Shown here: piece after piece, positions 33,775 to 44,893 of the stretch | How positions within the stretch are numbered: the stretch's first letter is position 1 | Layout of the letters: each line of letters opens with the position of its first letter | DNA from: Zea mays | Lineage: Eukaryota; Streptophyta; Magnoliopsida; Poales; Poaceae | NCBI RefSeq assembly: GCF_902167145.1 | Contig: NC_050100.1 | Coordinates: 216,622,081-216,686,080, forward strand | Reading direction: 5' to 3' | DNA: 64,000 nucleotides | Position numbers and translations under genes: made by a program | The notes under the pieces: generated by a model | The model's database searches: none | What the model saw: the letters and a program-made list of their open reading frames with translations, nothing else | What the model was told of the DNA's origin: nothing

Positions 33775-36569
33775 TCACACCTGACTAAGTGTCCAAATGC
33801 ATGTACGTGAGTTGTGGCCAAGTCTACCGCATTTTCCGCATTCATTCTGCTCTGGGTCCACGAGAAAGGGGGACGCTCGTCCTCTCCTACTGCGACCGGA
33901 AACCTGATCCATAACCATGTTGCACCGGCTCCTTTTCCTACTACCACGTTTGTCCCATCGATGCGCTGGATCAACAACGTATACCGGACCGGTGTACGTT
34001 GGCCATTGTGACTCATCAAGAAATGGCTCAAAACGAGGGCTCCAGGTACGTACTAAGCTCTCTACACTGAACTCAGAAGGTATTCTGCTCTCAAATGCAA
34101 AGTTACGATGACGTGCGGCCGCAACATAATGAGAACATGGAAAATGGTATTGTCTAGGTTTACCACATCCGCACCAGAATGCATCAAGTAACACGACATG
34201 TGTCCTCGAAGGTCGCACCTCACCGTCGGAAGTTATGCCGCCTAGTGTTGTTACCTCGTATTTACCCAGCTCCTCATCAAAGCATTGTACCTCATGTCTA
34301 TGGGCATGTTCCTTTGCATTATTAAGGTGTGATGTTGGTTTAGGTGCCCATCTCTGCCCTCGGGTCTGCATTGCCTTGGCCTGCGCGTGTCTATCATTAA
34401 ACCAAGCCACAAGCCTATAAAAAGTGAATGTTACTATAGCATTGACTGGCATGCCCCGTATACCCTTGAGCACACTGTTAAATGACTCGGCCATGTTGCT
34501 AGTCTGAAACTCGAACCGCCAGCCACCTTCGTCGTAGGCCCTTGTCCATTTGTGCGGTTCCCTCAGCAATCCAGCAATCCAGTTCTTACCTTCAGCATTT
34601 GTTGCATCTTTTAGTTCCTTCAACTTATCCTCGAAAAACGAAACCTCCAACTGACGACATACCTCCTCAAAAGGGGGAAGTTAGCCTTGCTATGATCCTT
34701 TCGAAGAAGATTTTCTGCTAGATGTCGAGTGCACCATATGTGGTGCATGGGTGCGTAGCCAGGAATCTGCTCTTGCACTGCATTAAGAATACCTTGGTGT
34801 CTGTCAGATATGACACCAACCTCGCGTCCAGGGCCTACGACATGGATGCGTACAAGCCGCAAGAACCAAGACCAACTATCTCTGTTCTCCCTCTCCACCA
34901 AAGCAAATGCCAAAGGAACCAGTGAGTTGTCTGCGTCGCATGATATGGCAACCAACAATGTGCCCTTATACTTCCCAAGCAGAAAAGTACCATCAATAGA
35001 GAGCACAGGACGACAATGCCTGAAGGCCTCTACGCACTGCGAGAAACACCAGAAAGCACGATAAAATATCTCTTTGCCGTTCCTCCATTCATTAGGTTTG
35101 GGGATGTACTCGTAATGCATGCCTGGGTTTTTTGCTTTCATTGCATTGAACAATGCTGGTAACTTCTCATAACCCTCCTCCCAATCCCCGTATATCATCT
35201 TCCATGCTCGCTGCTTTGCCCTCCATGCTTTCCCATATTTGATCCTGTAACCAAACAGCTCCGAAGTCATGGTCATAATTGACTTCACCTTCAAGTTTGG
35301 CTGACCCTTCAATATCCCCAATATCCTTTTCGCAATCAGGGTAGATGTCAACTTACGATGCTTAGAGCTCAGCTCTGTCTGGGCACAAGTGTGTGGACCT
35401 ACAATTTTGGTGATCTTAAACTTTCCGGTGTCCTTCTGCCTTCGGGCACATACCCTCCAATTACATTCTGGCACCTCGCACACAACAGTGTAACGACGCT
35501 GTGCATACGAATGTCTCACCTTGAACGGCCTCTTCCGGTTCACAGAATATTCCTGTAGCCATCGTCTCAGTGTAGGCAGATCCTTGAAAAGTAAGCCAAC
35601 CTTAATCTCAATGCTGTCGGCGTTATCCGGAGCCTCTAGCAGTTCATCGTCACGTCCTTCAGCATACGCACGGGTGGAATGACTTAAACTGCTAAATTCA
35701 TGTACTGCAGGGTCTCGCTCCGGACACAAACGTCTTATGAGTTCAATTTCTTGCTCGGTCATTTCTTGAACCGGACGGTCATCATCAGAATCTAAGGCCC
35801 GTGCAGCTTCATATGGCTCCTCCTCATCCTCAATCTGAACATCAACACTATTGGATGCCCTGCATATGTTGTCCATATTATATGACACAGGCACATCAAT
35901 CTGAACATCAGCATTATCGATATGTGGAGATCCTGCATCGGGTCGTAGCAAGAAAAACCATATTAAAAAGTCTAATCAAACGAAATAACGATGGATACGA
36001 ACAATGTGTCGAAGACACTTACTAGGATGATCGTCAACTGGATCATACTCTTGGGGGGGTACCACCGCATTAGAAGCCCCACAAACGCCAGGAATAGGAC
36101 GAGAAATCCCATACTCGTGCGGACCCGATTGAGCATCGGGCACAACAACGACTTCTTCATGAAGCTCTACCAAAGGAGCTTCAATACGAGATGCATTTGG
36201 CATTTGTGGAGATAACCCGACTGGACCTTCGCAATGACTAACAGGTAACTTTTGAATAACCACATCCAAACATGGTGGAACCATCGTCTTCACAATTCTT
36301 AAATATATCTCCCAATCATCTTCTGAAGTAATGGAGATCAACCGTCGGACAACTGTTCCATGTGTAATATGGGACAACAAACCCTGCATTGATATTCTAG
36401 GGTCGTTTATGTCCCACCTAATCTCCTCACAAGCTCGAGCCAAAAGCTTGTCAAAAGATGGTCTTTCAACGAACAACATGGTCACGATCTTCATACCATC
36501 AAAAGTAACACTCCCATAAGCATCTATCTCCACCCTTCCTCCATGGTATAGTGTTACTAGGCTGTCCAT
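33775..36569 (-). pseudogene. MULE A MuDR-type transposase with one frameshift
   Basis: Exon 1 (36569-36023) encodes an N-terminal PB1-like module (MDSLVTLYHGGRVEI..). After an intron (acceptor at 35933) exon 2 starts at 35932. It holds the MuDR DNA-binding zinc region (YTVVCEVPECNWRVCARR, then GPHTC), the MULE DDE core with SIDGTFLLGKYKG and GVISDRHQGIL, the IWCTRHLAENL motif, and the glutamate in NMAESFNSVLKG. Further on come a SWIM zinc finger (CGCGKPRQYHFPCSHYVAA) and a CCHC knuckle (CGKCGRLGHNSRTC). The reading frame shifts at a run of five C (minus strand, 34677-34673): upstream codons run out about 50 nt later, while the downstream frame 34650-33775 continues the family sequence. A one-base loss in a homopolymer explains it. 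Otherwise it is full-length, roughly 900 residues. It would cut at the element ends; this copy is probably inactive. Confidence 0.85.
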
Positions 36570-37414
36570 CTATTGCAAAAATGGATTACTAACTCAATAA
36601 TGGCTATATACTTAAGCCTACTAACGTACTAAGTAATAAATATATATTAACTAATAACTATACAGTAAATATTAAATGAACACATCAAACGAAATTACAT
36701 AATCTATAAATAATGTACGAAAACAATGTATACCTGAACGCGTACGAGTCCAGCTAACGGTGGAGAAGGTTAAGTCGGACGAACACCTACGTACAAAAAA
36801 ACCAATTGTCAGTAAAAAATTTGGCAGCACCTCCCCTGTAAAGTGATGTTTATAGAACCTGCGAATAAACGACAACACGATGGTTGCCAACACAGAAAAC
36901 ATGTAATATCAATGCGCTAAACAAAACGGTAACTATATAATCACTAAGAATTTACTAAACACTAACAATATACTACGCAACAAACTAGCTAACTATTTTA
37001 ATAAACAATAACAACAAACTATCTAACTATTTACTAAATAATAAATAAGTGGATACCTAACTAATTACTACTAGTTTACAAATTAAGAAATTAAAAAAAA
37101 ATGGTCGGCAATGGAAGCGGGAGCTACCGGGGACGGAGCGGGCGGTGGCGGCAGTGGGCTTCGTGGGGAGCTCGGGCGCGGCAGTGGGCGGGCGGAGCTC
37201 CGGCGACCTCGGGGCGGCAGTGGGCGCAGCTCGGGCGCGGCAGAGGGCGGGCGGCGGCGACCGAGCTCGGGGGAGCTCGAGCGACGTCGGGCGGGGCTCG
37301 CGGCGGCGAGCCGGAGTCCTGGCAGGCGGCGACGATTGAGGACGGCGGCGGCGGCGTTGGTTTGGAACGAGCAGAAGACAAGAAACGCGCGCACAGAGAA
37401 GGCGGTTTGCAGTT
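36570..37414 (-). other. MULE A transposase leader region
   Basis: This lies between the right terminal repeat and the transposase start. 37100-37370 is very GC-rich and 36570-37080 AT-rich with A/T runs. Open frames in the GC-rich part are low-complexity Arg/Pro/Ala/Ser and look non-coding. It probably holds the transposase 5' UTR and a leader intron. Confidence 0.4.
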
Positions 37415-37503
37415 TTTTCCTAGCTCGGCGCCAAGATCTGTGGCGCCGAGCTAGGTGCCACGCGGGACTGCCACGTCAGGAAGCTCGGCGCCACATACGG
37501 TGG
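37415..37503 (-). repeat. MULE A right terminal inverted repeat, inner part
   Basis: It contains one complete palindrome (37425-37451) and the first half of another (37484-37503), cut by element 2 insertion. It continues at 55506-55634. Confidence 0.8.
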
Positions 37504-38825
37504 TGATAGTCGCCTAGAGGGGGGGTGAATAGGGCGAAACTGAAATTTACAAATATAAACACAACTACAAGCCGGGTTAGCGTTAGAAATATAAACAAGT
37601 CCGCGAGAGAGGGCGCAAAACAAATCCCAAGCGAATAAGCAAGTGAGACACGGAGATTTGTTTTACCGAGGTTCGGTTCTTGCAAACCTACTCCCCGTTG
37701 AGGAGGCCACAAAGGCCGGGTCTCTTTCAACCCTTCCCTCTCTCAAACGGTCCCTCGGACCGAGTGAGCTTCTCTTCTCAAATCAAAGCCGGGAACAAAA
37801 CTTCCCCGCAAGGGCCACCACACAATTGGTGCCTCTTGCCTTGATTACAATGGAGTTGTGATCTCAAGAACAAGTGAGAAAGAAAAGAAGCAATCCAAGC
37901 GCAAGAGCTCAAATGAACACGGCAAATCACTCTCACTAGTCACTAGGGCTTTGTGTGGAATTGGAGAGGATTTGATCTCTTTAGTGTGTCTAGAATTGAA
38001 TGCTAGAGCTCTTGTAGTAGTTGAGAAGTGGAAAACTTGGATACCATGAATGGTGGGGTGGTTGGGGTATTTATAGCCCCAACCACCAAACTTGACCGTT
38101 GGCTGGAGGCGTCTGCTCGATGGCGCACCGGACAGTCCGGTGCCCCTGCCACGTCATCACTGCCGTTGGATTCTGACCGTTGGAGCTTCTGACTTGTGGG
38201 CCCGCCTGGGTGTCCGGTGCACACCGGACATGTACTGTTTGATGTCCGGTGCACCGGCATGGGCGTTCCTGACGTCTGCGCGCGCTGCGCGCGCATTAAA
38301 TGCAGCGCAGGGAGCCGTTGGCGCCGCAGGGAGCCGTTGCTCCGCTGGCACACCGGACAGTCCGGTGCACACCGGACAGTCCGGTGAATTTTAGCGGAGC
38401 GGCTGCCACGCGAACCCGAGGCTGACGAGTTCCGGAGACCGCGCTTCCTTGGAGCACCGGACATGTCCGGTGCACACCGGACATGTCCGGTGCACACCGG
38501 ACAGTCCGGTGAATTATAGCGCGCCGGCTTCCGAGAATTCCCGAGGGCGAAGAGTTTGAGTTTGAGTCCCCTGGTGCACCGGACAGGTACTGTTCACTGT
38601 CCGGTGGCACACCGGACAGTCCGGTGCGCCAGACCAGGGGTGCCCTCGGTTGCCCCTTTGCTCCTTTATTGAATCCAAAACTTGGTCTTTTTATTGGCTG
38701 AGTGTGAACCTTTTACACCTGTATAATCTATACACTTGGGCAAACTAGTTAGTCCAAAGATTTGTGTTGGGCAATTCAACCACCAAAATTATTTAGGAAC
38801 TAGGTGTAAGCCTAATTCCCTTTCA
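37504..38825 (-). repeat. Element 2 3' LTR
   Basis: 1322 bp with a palindrome block at 38126-38626. The sense-strand TATA is CTATAAATACC, on the plus strand GGTATTTATAG near 38066-38078. It differs from its partner by a few substitutions and by indels inside the palindrome block. Confidence 0.92.
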
Positions 38826-39711
38826 ATCTCCCCCTTTTTGGTGATTGATGCCAACACAAACCAAAGCAAATAAAGATGTGCATAATTGAACTTAGTTTGC
38901 ATAATGTAAGTGTAAAGGTTGCTTGGAATTGAGCCAATATAACTACTTTACAAGATATGCATGGAATGTTTCTTTCTTTATTTAGCATTTTGGACCACGT
39001 TTGCACCACGAGATTTGTTTTTGCAAATTCTTTTGTAAATCCTTTTCAAAGTTCTTTTGCAACTAGTCAAAGGTAAATGAATAAGAGTTTGCAAAGCATT
39101 TTCAAGATTTGAAATATTCTCCCCCTGTTTCAAATGCTTTTCTTTGACTTAACAAAACTCCCCCTAAAAGAGATCCACCTCTTAGTGTTCAAGAGGGTTT
39201 TGATATACCATTTTTGAAATACTACTTTCTCCCCCTTTTGAACATAATAGGATACCAAATGATAAATACTTTTGGAAAGCACTAAGTTTTTGAATTTGGT
39301 GGTGGTGGTGCGGTCCTTTTGCTTTGGGCTCATTTCTCCCCCTTTTTGGCATGAATCGCCAAAAACGGAATCATTAGAGCCCTCGAAGTGCTATCTTCCC
39401 CTATGGTCATAAAATAAATGAGTTAAGATTATACCAAAAGCGAAGTCCGGTTCTTTAGCTTTTGAGCTTTTACTCTCTCCCCCAGGGATGAAGTTCTTTT
39501 CTTTGATGCTCATTTCTCCCCCAAAGAATAGAGAGTTGCTCGGAGTGATGGCGAAGTATGAGTTACGGAGTGGAAGCCTTTGTCTTCGCCGAAGACTCTA
39601 ATTCCCTTTTAATATACCTATGACTTGGTTTGAAATAGACTTGAAAACACATTAGTCATAGTACATAAAAGAGATATAATCAAAGGTATTCAAAAGAGCT
39701 ATGTGTGCAAG
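38826..39711 (-). other. Element 2 polypurine tract and 3' non-coding region
   Basis: 38826-38841 reads CCAAAAAGGGGGAGAT on the minus strand, the polypurine tract. The rest carries several further AGGGGGAG-type purine blocks (on the plus strand CTCCCCC), a known feature of the Sirevirus 3' region. It is homologous to part of element 3 (about 44894-45730). No ORF3 like that of element 1 is present. Confidence 0.8.
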
Positions 39712-42700
39712 CTAGCAAAAGAAATTTCTAGAATCAAGAATATTGAGCTCATGCCTAAGTTTGGTAAAAGTTTGTTCATCAAGAGGCTTGGTAAAGATAT
39801 CGGCTAATTGATCTTTAGTGTTAATGTAAGAAATCTCGATATCCCCCTTTTGTTGGTGATCCCTAAGAAAATGATACCGAATGGCTATGTGCTTAGTGCG
39901 GCTATGCTCGACGGGATTGTCGGCCATTTTGATTGCACTCTCATTGTCACATAGCAAAGGGACTTTGGTTAATTTGTAACCGTAGTCCCGCAGGGTTTGC
40001 CTCATCCAAAGCAATTGCGCGCAACAATGACCTGCGGCAATGTACTCGGCTTCGGCGGTGGAAAGAGCGACCGAATTTTGCTTCTTTGAAGCCCAAGACA
40101 CCAAGGATCTTCCCAAGAACTGACAAGTCCCCGATGTGCTCTTCCTATTAATTTTGCACCCCGCCCAATCGGCATCCGAATAACCAATCAAATCAAACGT
40201 GGATCCCCGAGGGTACCAAAGCCCAAACTTAGGGGTATAAGCCAAATATCTCAAGATTCGTTTTACGGCCGTAAGGTGGGATTCCTTAGGGTCGGATTGG
40301 AATCTTGCACACATGCAAACGGAAAGCATAATGTCCGGTCGAGATGCACATAAATAAAGCAATGAACCAATCATCGACCGGTATACCTTTTGATCCACGG
40401 ACTTACCTCCCGTGTCGAGATCGAGATGCCCATTAGTTCCCATGGGAGTCTTGATGGGCTTGGCATCCTTCATTCCAAACTTGCTTAGAATATCTTGAGT
40501 ATACTTTGTTTGGCTAATGAAGGTGCCTTCTTGGAGTTGCTTTACTTGGAATCCTAAGAAATATTTCAACTCCCCCATCATAGACATCTCGAATTTCTGT
40601 GTCATAATCCTACTAAACTCTTCACATGTAGACTCGTTAGTAGACCCAAATATGATATCATCAACATAAATTTGGCATACAAACAAGTCATTTTCAAGAG
40701 TTTTAGTAAAGAGTGTAGGATCGGCTTTTCCGACTTTGAAGCTATTTGCAATAAGGAAATCTCTAAGGCATTCATACCATGCTCTTGGGGCTTGCTTGAG
40801 CCCATAAAGCGCCTTAGAGAGCCTATAAACATGGTTAGGATACTCACTGTCTTCAAAGCCGGGAGGTTGCTCAACATAGACCTCTTCCTTGATTGGTCCA
40901 TTGAGGAAGGCACTTTTCACGTCCATTTGATAAAGCTTAAAGCCATGGTAAGTAGCATAGGCCAATAATATGCGAATTGATTCAAGCCTAGCTACGGGTG
41001 CATAGGTTTCACCGAAATCCAAACCTTCGACTTGTGAATACCCTTTGGCCACGAGTCGAGCTTTGTTCCTTGTCACCACACCATGCTCATCTTGCTTGTT
41101 GCGGAAGACCCATTTGGTTCCTACAACATTTTGGTTAGGACGTGGAACTAAATGCCATACCTCGTTCCTCGTGAAATTGTTGAGCTCCTCTTGCATCGCC
41201 ACCACCCAATCCGAATCTTGGAGAGCTTCCTCTACCCTGTGTGGCTCAATAGAGGAAACAAAAGAGTAATGTTCACAAAAATGAGCAACCCGAGATCGAG
41301 TAGTTACCCCCTTATGAATGTCGCCGAGGATGGTGTCGACGGGGTGATCTCGTTGGATTGCTTGGTGGACTCTTGGGTGTGGCGGCCTTGGTTCTTCCTC
41401 ATCCTCCTTTTCTTGATTATTTTCATCTCCCCCTTGATTATTGCCATTATCTTGAGGTGGCTCATCTTCTTGATTTTGCCCTTCATCATCTTGAGCCTCA
41501 TCCTCATTTTGGGTTGGTGGAGATGCTTGCATGGAGGAGGATGGTTGATCTTGTGCATTTGGAGGCTCTTCGGATTCCTTAGGACACACATCCCCAATGG
41601 ACATGTTCCTTAGCGTGATGTATGGAGCCTCTTCATTACCTATCTCATCAAGATCAACTTGCTCTACTTGAGAGCCGTTAGTTTCATCAAACACAACGTC
41701 ACATGAGACTTCAACTAGTCCAGTGGACTTGTTAAAGACCCTATATGCCCTTGTGTTTGAGTCATAACCAAGTAAAAAACCTTCTACAGTTTTAGGAGCA
41801 AATTTAGATTTTCTACCTCTTTTAACAAGAATAAAGCATTTGCTACCAAAAACTCTAAAATATGAAATGTTGGGCTTTTTACCGGTTAGGAGTTCATATG
41901 ATGTCTTCTTGAGGATTCGGTGAAGATATAACCGGTTGATGGCGTAGCAGGCGGTGTTGACCGCTTCGGCCCAAAACCGGTCCGATGTCTTGTATTCATC
42001 AAGCATGGTCCTTGCCATGTCCAATAGAGTTCGATTCTTTCTCTCCACTACACCATTTTGTTGTGGAGTGTAGGGAGAAGAGAACTCATGCTTGATGCCC
42101 TCCTCCTCAAGGAAGCCTTCAATTTGAGAGTTCTTGAACTCCGTCCCGTTGTCGCTTCTTATTTTCTTGATCCTTAAGCCGAACTCATTTTGAGCTCGTC
42201 TCAAGAATCCCTTTAAGGTCTCTTGGGTTTGTGATTTTTCCTGCAAAAAGAATACCCAAGTGAAGCGAGAATAATCATCCACTATTACAAGACAATACTT
42301 ACTCCCGCCGATGCTTATGTAAGCAATCGGGCCGAATAGATCCATGTGGAGTAGCTCAAGCGGCCTGTCGGTCGTCATGATGTTCTTGTGTGGATGATGG
42401 ACTCCAACTTGCTTTCCCGCCTGGCATGCGCTACAAATCCTGTCTTTCTCAAAATGAACATTTGTCAATCCTAAAATGTGCTCTCCCTTTAGAAGCTTAT
42501 GAAGATTCTTCATCCTAACATGGGCTAGTCGGCGATGCCAGAGCCAACCCATGTTAGTCTTAGCAATTAAGCAAGTGTCGAGTTCAGCTCTATCAAAATC
42601 TACCAAGTATAGCTGACCCTCTAACACTCCCTTAAATGCTATTGAATCATCACTTCTTCTAAAGACAGTGACACTTACATCAGTGAATAGACAGTTGTAG

Positions 42701-42957
42701 CCCATTTGACATAATTGGGAAACAGAAAGCAAGTTGTAATCTAATGAATCAACAAGAAAAACATTGGAAATGGAATGGTCAGGTGAAATAGCAATTTTAC
42801 CCAAACCTTTGACCAAACCTTGATTTCCATCCCCGAATGTGATAGCTCGTTGGGGATCTTTGTTTTTCTCATATGAGGAGAACATCCTTTTCTCCCCGGT
42901 CATGTGGTTTGTGCACCCGCTGTCGAGTATCCAACTTGAGCCCCCAGATGCATAAAC
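39712..42957 (-). CDS. pol: Element 2 pol polyprotein, intact
   Basis: The open frame begins directly after a TAG at 42960-42958 and runs about 1080 codons. An ATG first appears at 42903, inside the protease, after the DSGC catalytic motif, so that ATG is not a believable start. In order: protease ([12 protein letters not shown]), HHCC zinc region ([16 protein letters not shown]), integrase core ([31 protein letters not shown]), an acidic Gln/Glu linker, reverse transcriptase ([23 protein letters not shown]) and RNase H ([22 protein letters not shown]), ending near [12 protein letters not shown]. No frameshift or stop is seen. It is clearly related to, but distinct from, the element 1 pol. 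It could act in trans for element 3. Confidence 0.95.
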   Translation of the reverse strand, partial: VYASGGSSWILDSGCTNHMTGEKRMFSSYEKNKDPQRAITFGDGNQGLVKGLGKIAISPDHSISNVFLVDSLDYNLLSVSQLCQMGYNCLFTDVSVTVFRRSDDSIAFKGVLEGQLYLVDFDRAELDTCLIAKTNMGWLWHRRLAHVRMKNLHKLLKGEHILGLTNVHFEKDRICSACQAGKQVGVHHPHKNIMTTDRPLELLHMDLFGPIAYISIGGSKYCLVIVDDYSRFTWVFFLQEKSQTQETLKGFLRRAQNEFGLRIKKIRSDNGTEFKNSQIEGFLEEEGIKHEFSSPYTPQQNGVVERKNRTLLDMARTMLDEYKTSDRFWAEAVNTACYAINRLYLHRILKKTSYELLTGKKPNISYFRVFGSKCFILVKRGRKSKFAPKTVEGFLLGYDSNTRAYRVFNKSTGLVEVSCDVVFDETNGSQVEQVDLDEIGNEEAPYITLRNMSIGDVCPKESEEPPNAQDQPSSSMQASPPTQNEDEAQDDEGQNQEDEPPQDNGNNQGGDENNQEKEDEEEPRPPHPRVHQAIQRDHPVDTILGDIHKGVTTRSRVAHFCEHYSFVSSIEPHRVEEALQDSDWVVAMQEELNNFTRNEVWHLVPRPNQNVVGTKWVFRNKQDEHGVVTRNKARLVAKGYSQVEGLDFGETYAPVARLESIRILLAYATYHGFKLYQMDVKSAFLNGPIKEEVYVEQPPGFEDSEYPNHVYRLSKALYGLKQAPRAWYECLRDFLIANSFKVGKADPTLFTKTLENDLFVCQIYVDDIIFGSTNESTCEEFSRIMTQKFEMSMMGELKYFLGFQVKQLQEGTFISQTKYTQDILSKFGMKDAKPIKTPMGTNGHLDLDTGGKSVDQKVYRSMIGSLLYLCASRPDIMLSVCMCARFQSDPKESHLTAVKRILRYLAYTPKFGLWYPRGSTFDLIGYSDADWAGCKINRKSTSGTCQFLGRSLVSWASKKQNSVALSTAEAEYIAAGHCCAQLLWMRQTLRDYGYKLTKVPLLCDNESAIKMADNPVEHSRTKHIAIRYHFLRDHQQKGDIEISYINTKDQLADIFTKPLDEQTFTKLRHELNILDSRNFFC

Positions 42958-42970
42958 CTACAAAACAAGT

Positions 42971-43263
42971 TTAGTTCTTGACTTTAGGTACCCAAATGGT
43001 TTTGGGTCCTTTGGCATTAGACACAAGAACTTTGGGTACCCAAACACAAGTCTTGGAGCCCTTGTGCTTGCCCCCAACATATTTGGCAACTACTTTGCCG
43101 GATTTGTTAGTCAACACATAAGATGCATCAAAAGTTTTAAATGAAATGTTATGATCATTTGATGCACTAGGAGTTTTCTTTCTAGGCAATTGGGCATGAG
43201 TTGGTTGCCTAGAGCTAGATGTCTCACCCTTATACATGAAAGCATGATTAGGGCCAGAGTGAG
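42971..43263 (-). pseudogene. gag: Element 2 gag, 3' part cut off by element 3
   Basis: The C-terminal end of Gag (ending IWVPKVKN, stop TAA at 42973-42971) starts where element 3 inserted. Removing element 3 and one TSD copy (8489 bp) brings this segment into the same frame as the gag segment to the right. It is followed by ACTTGTTTTGTAG and then the pol frame. Confidence 0.85.
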
Positions 43264-44893
43264 TGAAAGTCGCCTAGAGGGGGGTGAATAGGCGGAACCT
43301 GAAAATTAAAACTTTATCCCCCAACTAGATCCCTTGATTAGTGGTTAGAACAAGATGAACAATTATCGGAGTATAAAAACTAAGTTCTTGCTAGTAAAGA
43401 GTATAGCTTTCAAATAATGTGAAAGTGATAAATCTATACAACTAATAGTTCTATGATAACAAAGCAAGAAAGCTTAGATGAAAAGAGCACTGACTCAAGT
43501 TCTTTTCTTGCGGAGCGTTGCTTCACTTAAATAAGATTTTGACTTGAAGCAACACCAAATGATATGAGCAAAGAATAGCGCAAGAGAACTTAGAGTAAGG
43601 GAAAGCAAACAAATCACAAGCAAAAGCACAATGAACACGGGTGATTTGTTTTACCGAGGTTCGGCCCTCGAAGGCCTAGTCCCCGTTGAGGAGTCCACTT
43701 AAGGACGGGTCTTTTTCAACCCTTTCCCTCTCTCTCCCGATCACACAAGGATCGGCGAGCTCTTCTTCTTCTCAAGGATCACTCTTGATCCCACAAGGAC
43801 CACCACAATCTTTGGTGTCTCTTGCTAGCTTTTACAAGCCTCCAACACTTTGGAGGAAGTTCGAATGGGAGTCAAAAACTCCACGCGCAAATGAACACAA
43901 AGATGTAGCACACACTATCTCTCAATGAATCTCACAAGGCGCTAGGGCTAAACTCAATTGAGTAGCTCTCAATTGCTTGCTCTCTCTTTTGTGGCACTTG
44001 TGTTGGTTGTAGTGGACTAAATCTTGTGTATAGGATGGATCAATGAATATAGGTGGTTGGGAGGGCTTGAGTATGTCAACTAGATGACTTGGAATGTTGC
44101 TTGGACTCCCACACTTTGAAGTGGCTGGTTGGGGTGGTATTTATAGCCACCATCCAAAAACTAGCCGTTGATGAAGCTGCTGGTCGATGGGCGCACCGGA
44201 CAGTCCGGTGCACACCGGACATGTCCGGTGCCCCTGCCACGTCATCCTATCCGTTGGGTTGGAGCTGGTCGACCGTTGGAGGCTTTTGTCCTTATGTGGC
44301 ACCGGACAGTCCGGTGCACACCGGACAGTCCGGTGCCTCTCTGATCCTCTGCTCTGACTTCTGCCGCGTGTACTGTTCTGCACTGTATACCGTCAGAGTC
44401 GACCGTTGGCGCGAAGATGACCGTTGCTCCGCTAGTACACCGGACAGTCCGGTGCACACCGGACAGTCCGGTGAATTATAGCGGAGCGGCTGCCGCGCGA
44501 ACCCGAGGCTGGCGAGTCCAGGAGGCCGAGCTTCCTTGGAGCACCGGACATGTCCGGTGCACACCGGACAGTCCGGTGAATTATAGCGCGCCGGCTTCCG
44601 AGAATTCCCGAGGGTGAAGAGTTTGAGTCAGCGTTCCCTGGTGCACCGGACAGGTACTGTTCACTGTCCGGTGGCACACCGGACAGTCCGGTGCGCCAGA
44701 CCAGGGGTGCCCTCGGTTGCCCCTTTGCTCCTTTATTTTGACTCTTGTCTTGTTCTTTTTATTGGTTTTATGTTGAATCTTTGGCACCTGTAGAATATAT
44801 AATCTAGAGCAAACTAATTAGTCCAATTGTTTGTGTTGGACATTCAATCACCAAAATCATTTAGGAAAAGGTTTAAAGCCTATTTCCCTTTCA
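43264..44893 (-). repeat. Element 3 3' LTR
   Basis: 1630 bp, TGAAAGTCGCC...CCCTTTCA, with palindromes at 44194-44693 and the sense-strand TATA GGCTATAAATACC near 44135-44150. It is offset from its twin by exactly 6854 bp. Confidence 0.93.

Noticed and set aside
33775..33876. Transposase and PMD as one spliced fusion protein
   Set aside because: A CAG/GTGTGA donor just before the transposase stop and the TTTGCAG acceptor before the PMD ATG would join out of frame; separate products from one or two transcripts fit better.
37083..37506. GC-rich Arg/Pro/Ala frames on both strands
   Set aside because: Low-complexity, overlapping in all frames, and located in the MULE transposase leader; no conserved motif.
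42901..42903. ATG at 42903 as the pol start of element 2
   Set aside because: It lies after the protease DSGC motif; the frame is open and conserved for 18 codons upstream, to the TAG at 42958-42960.
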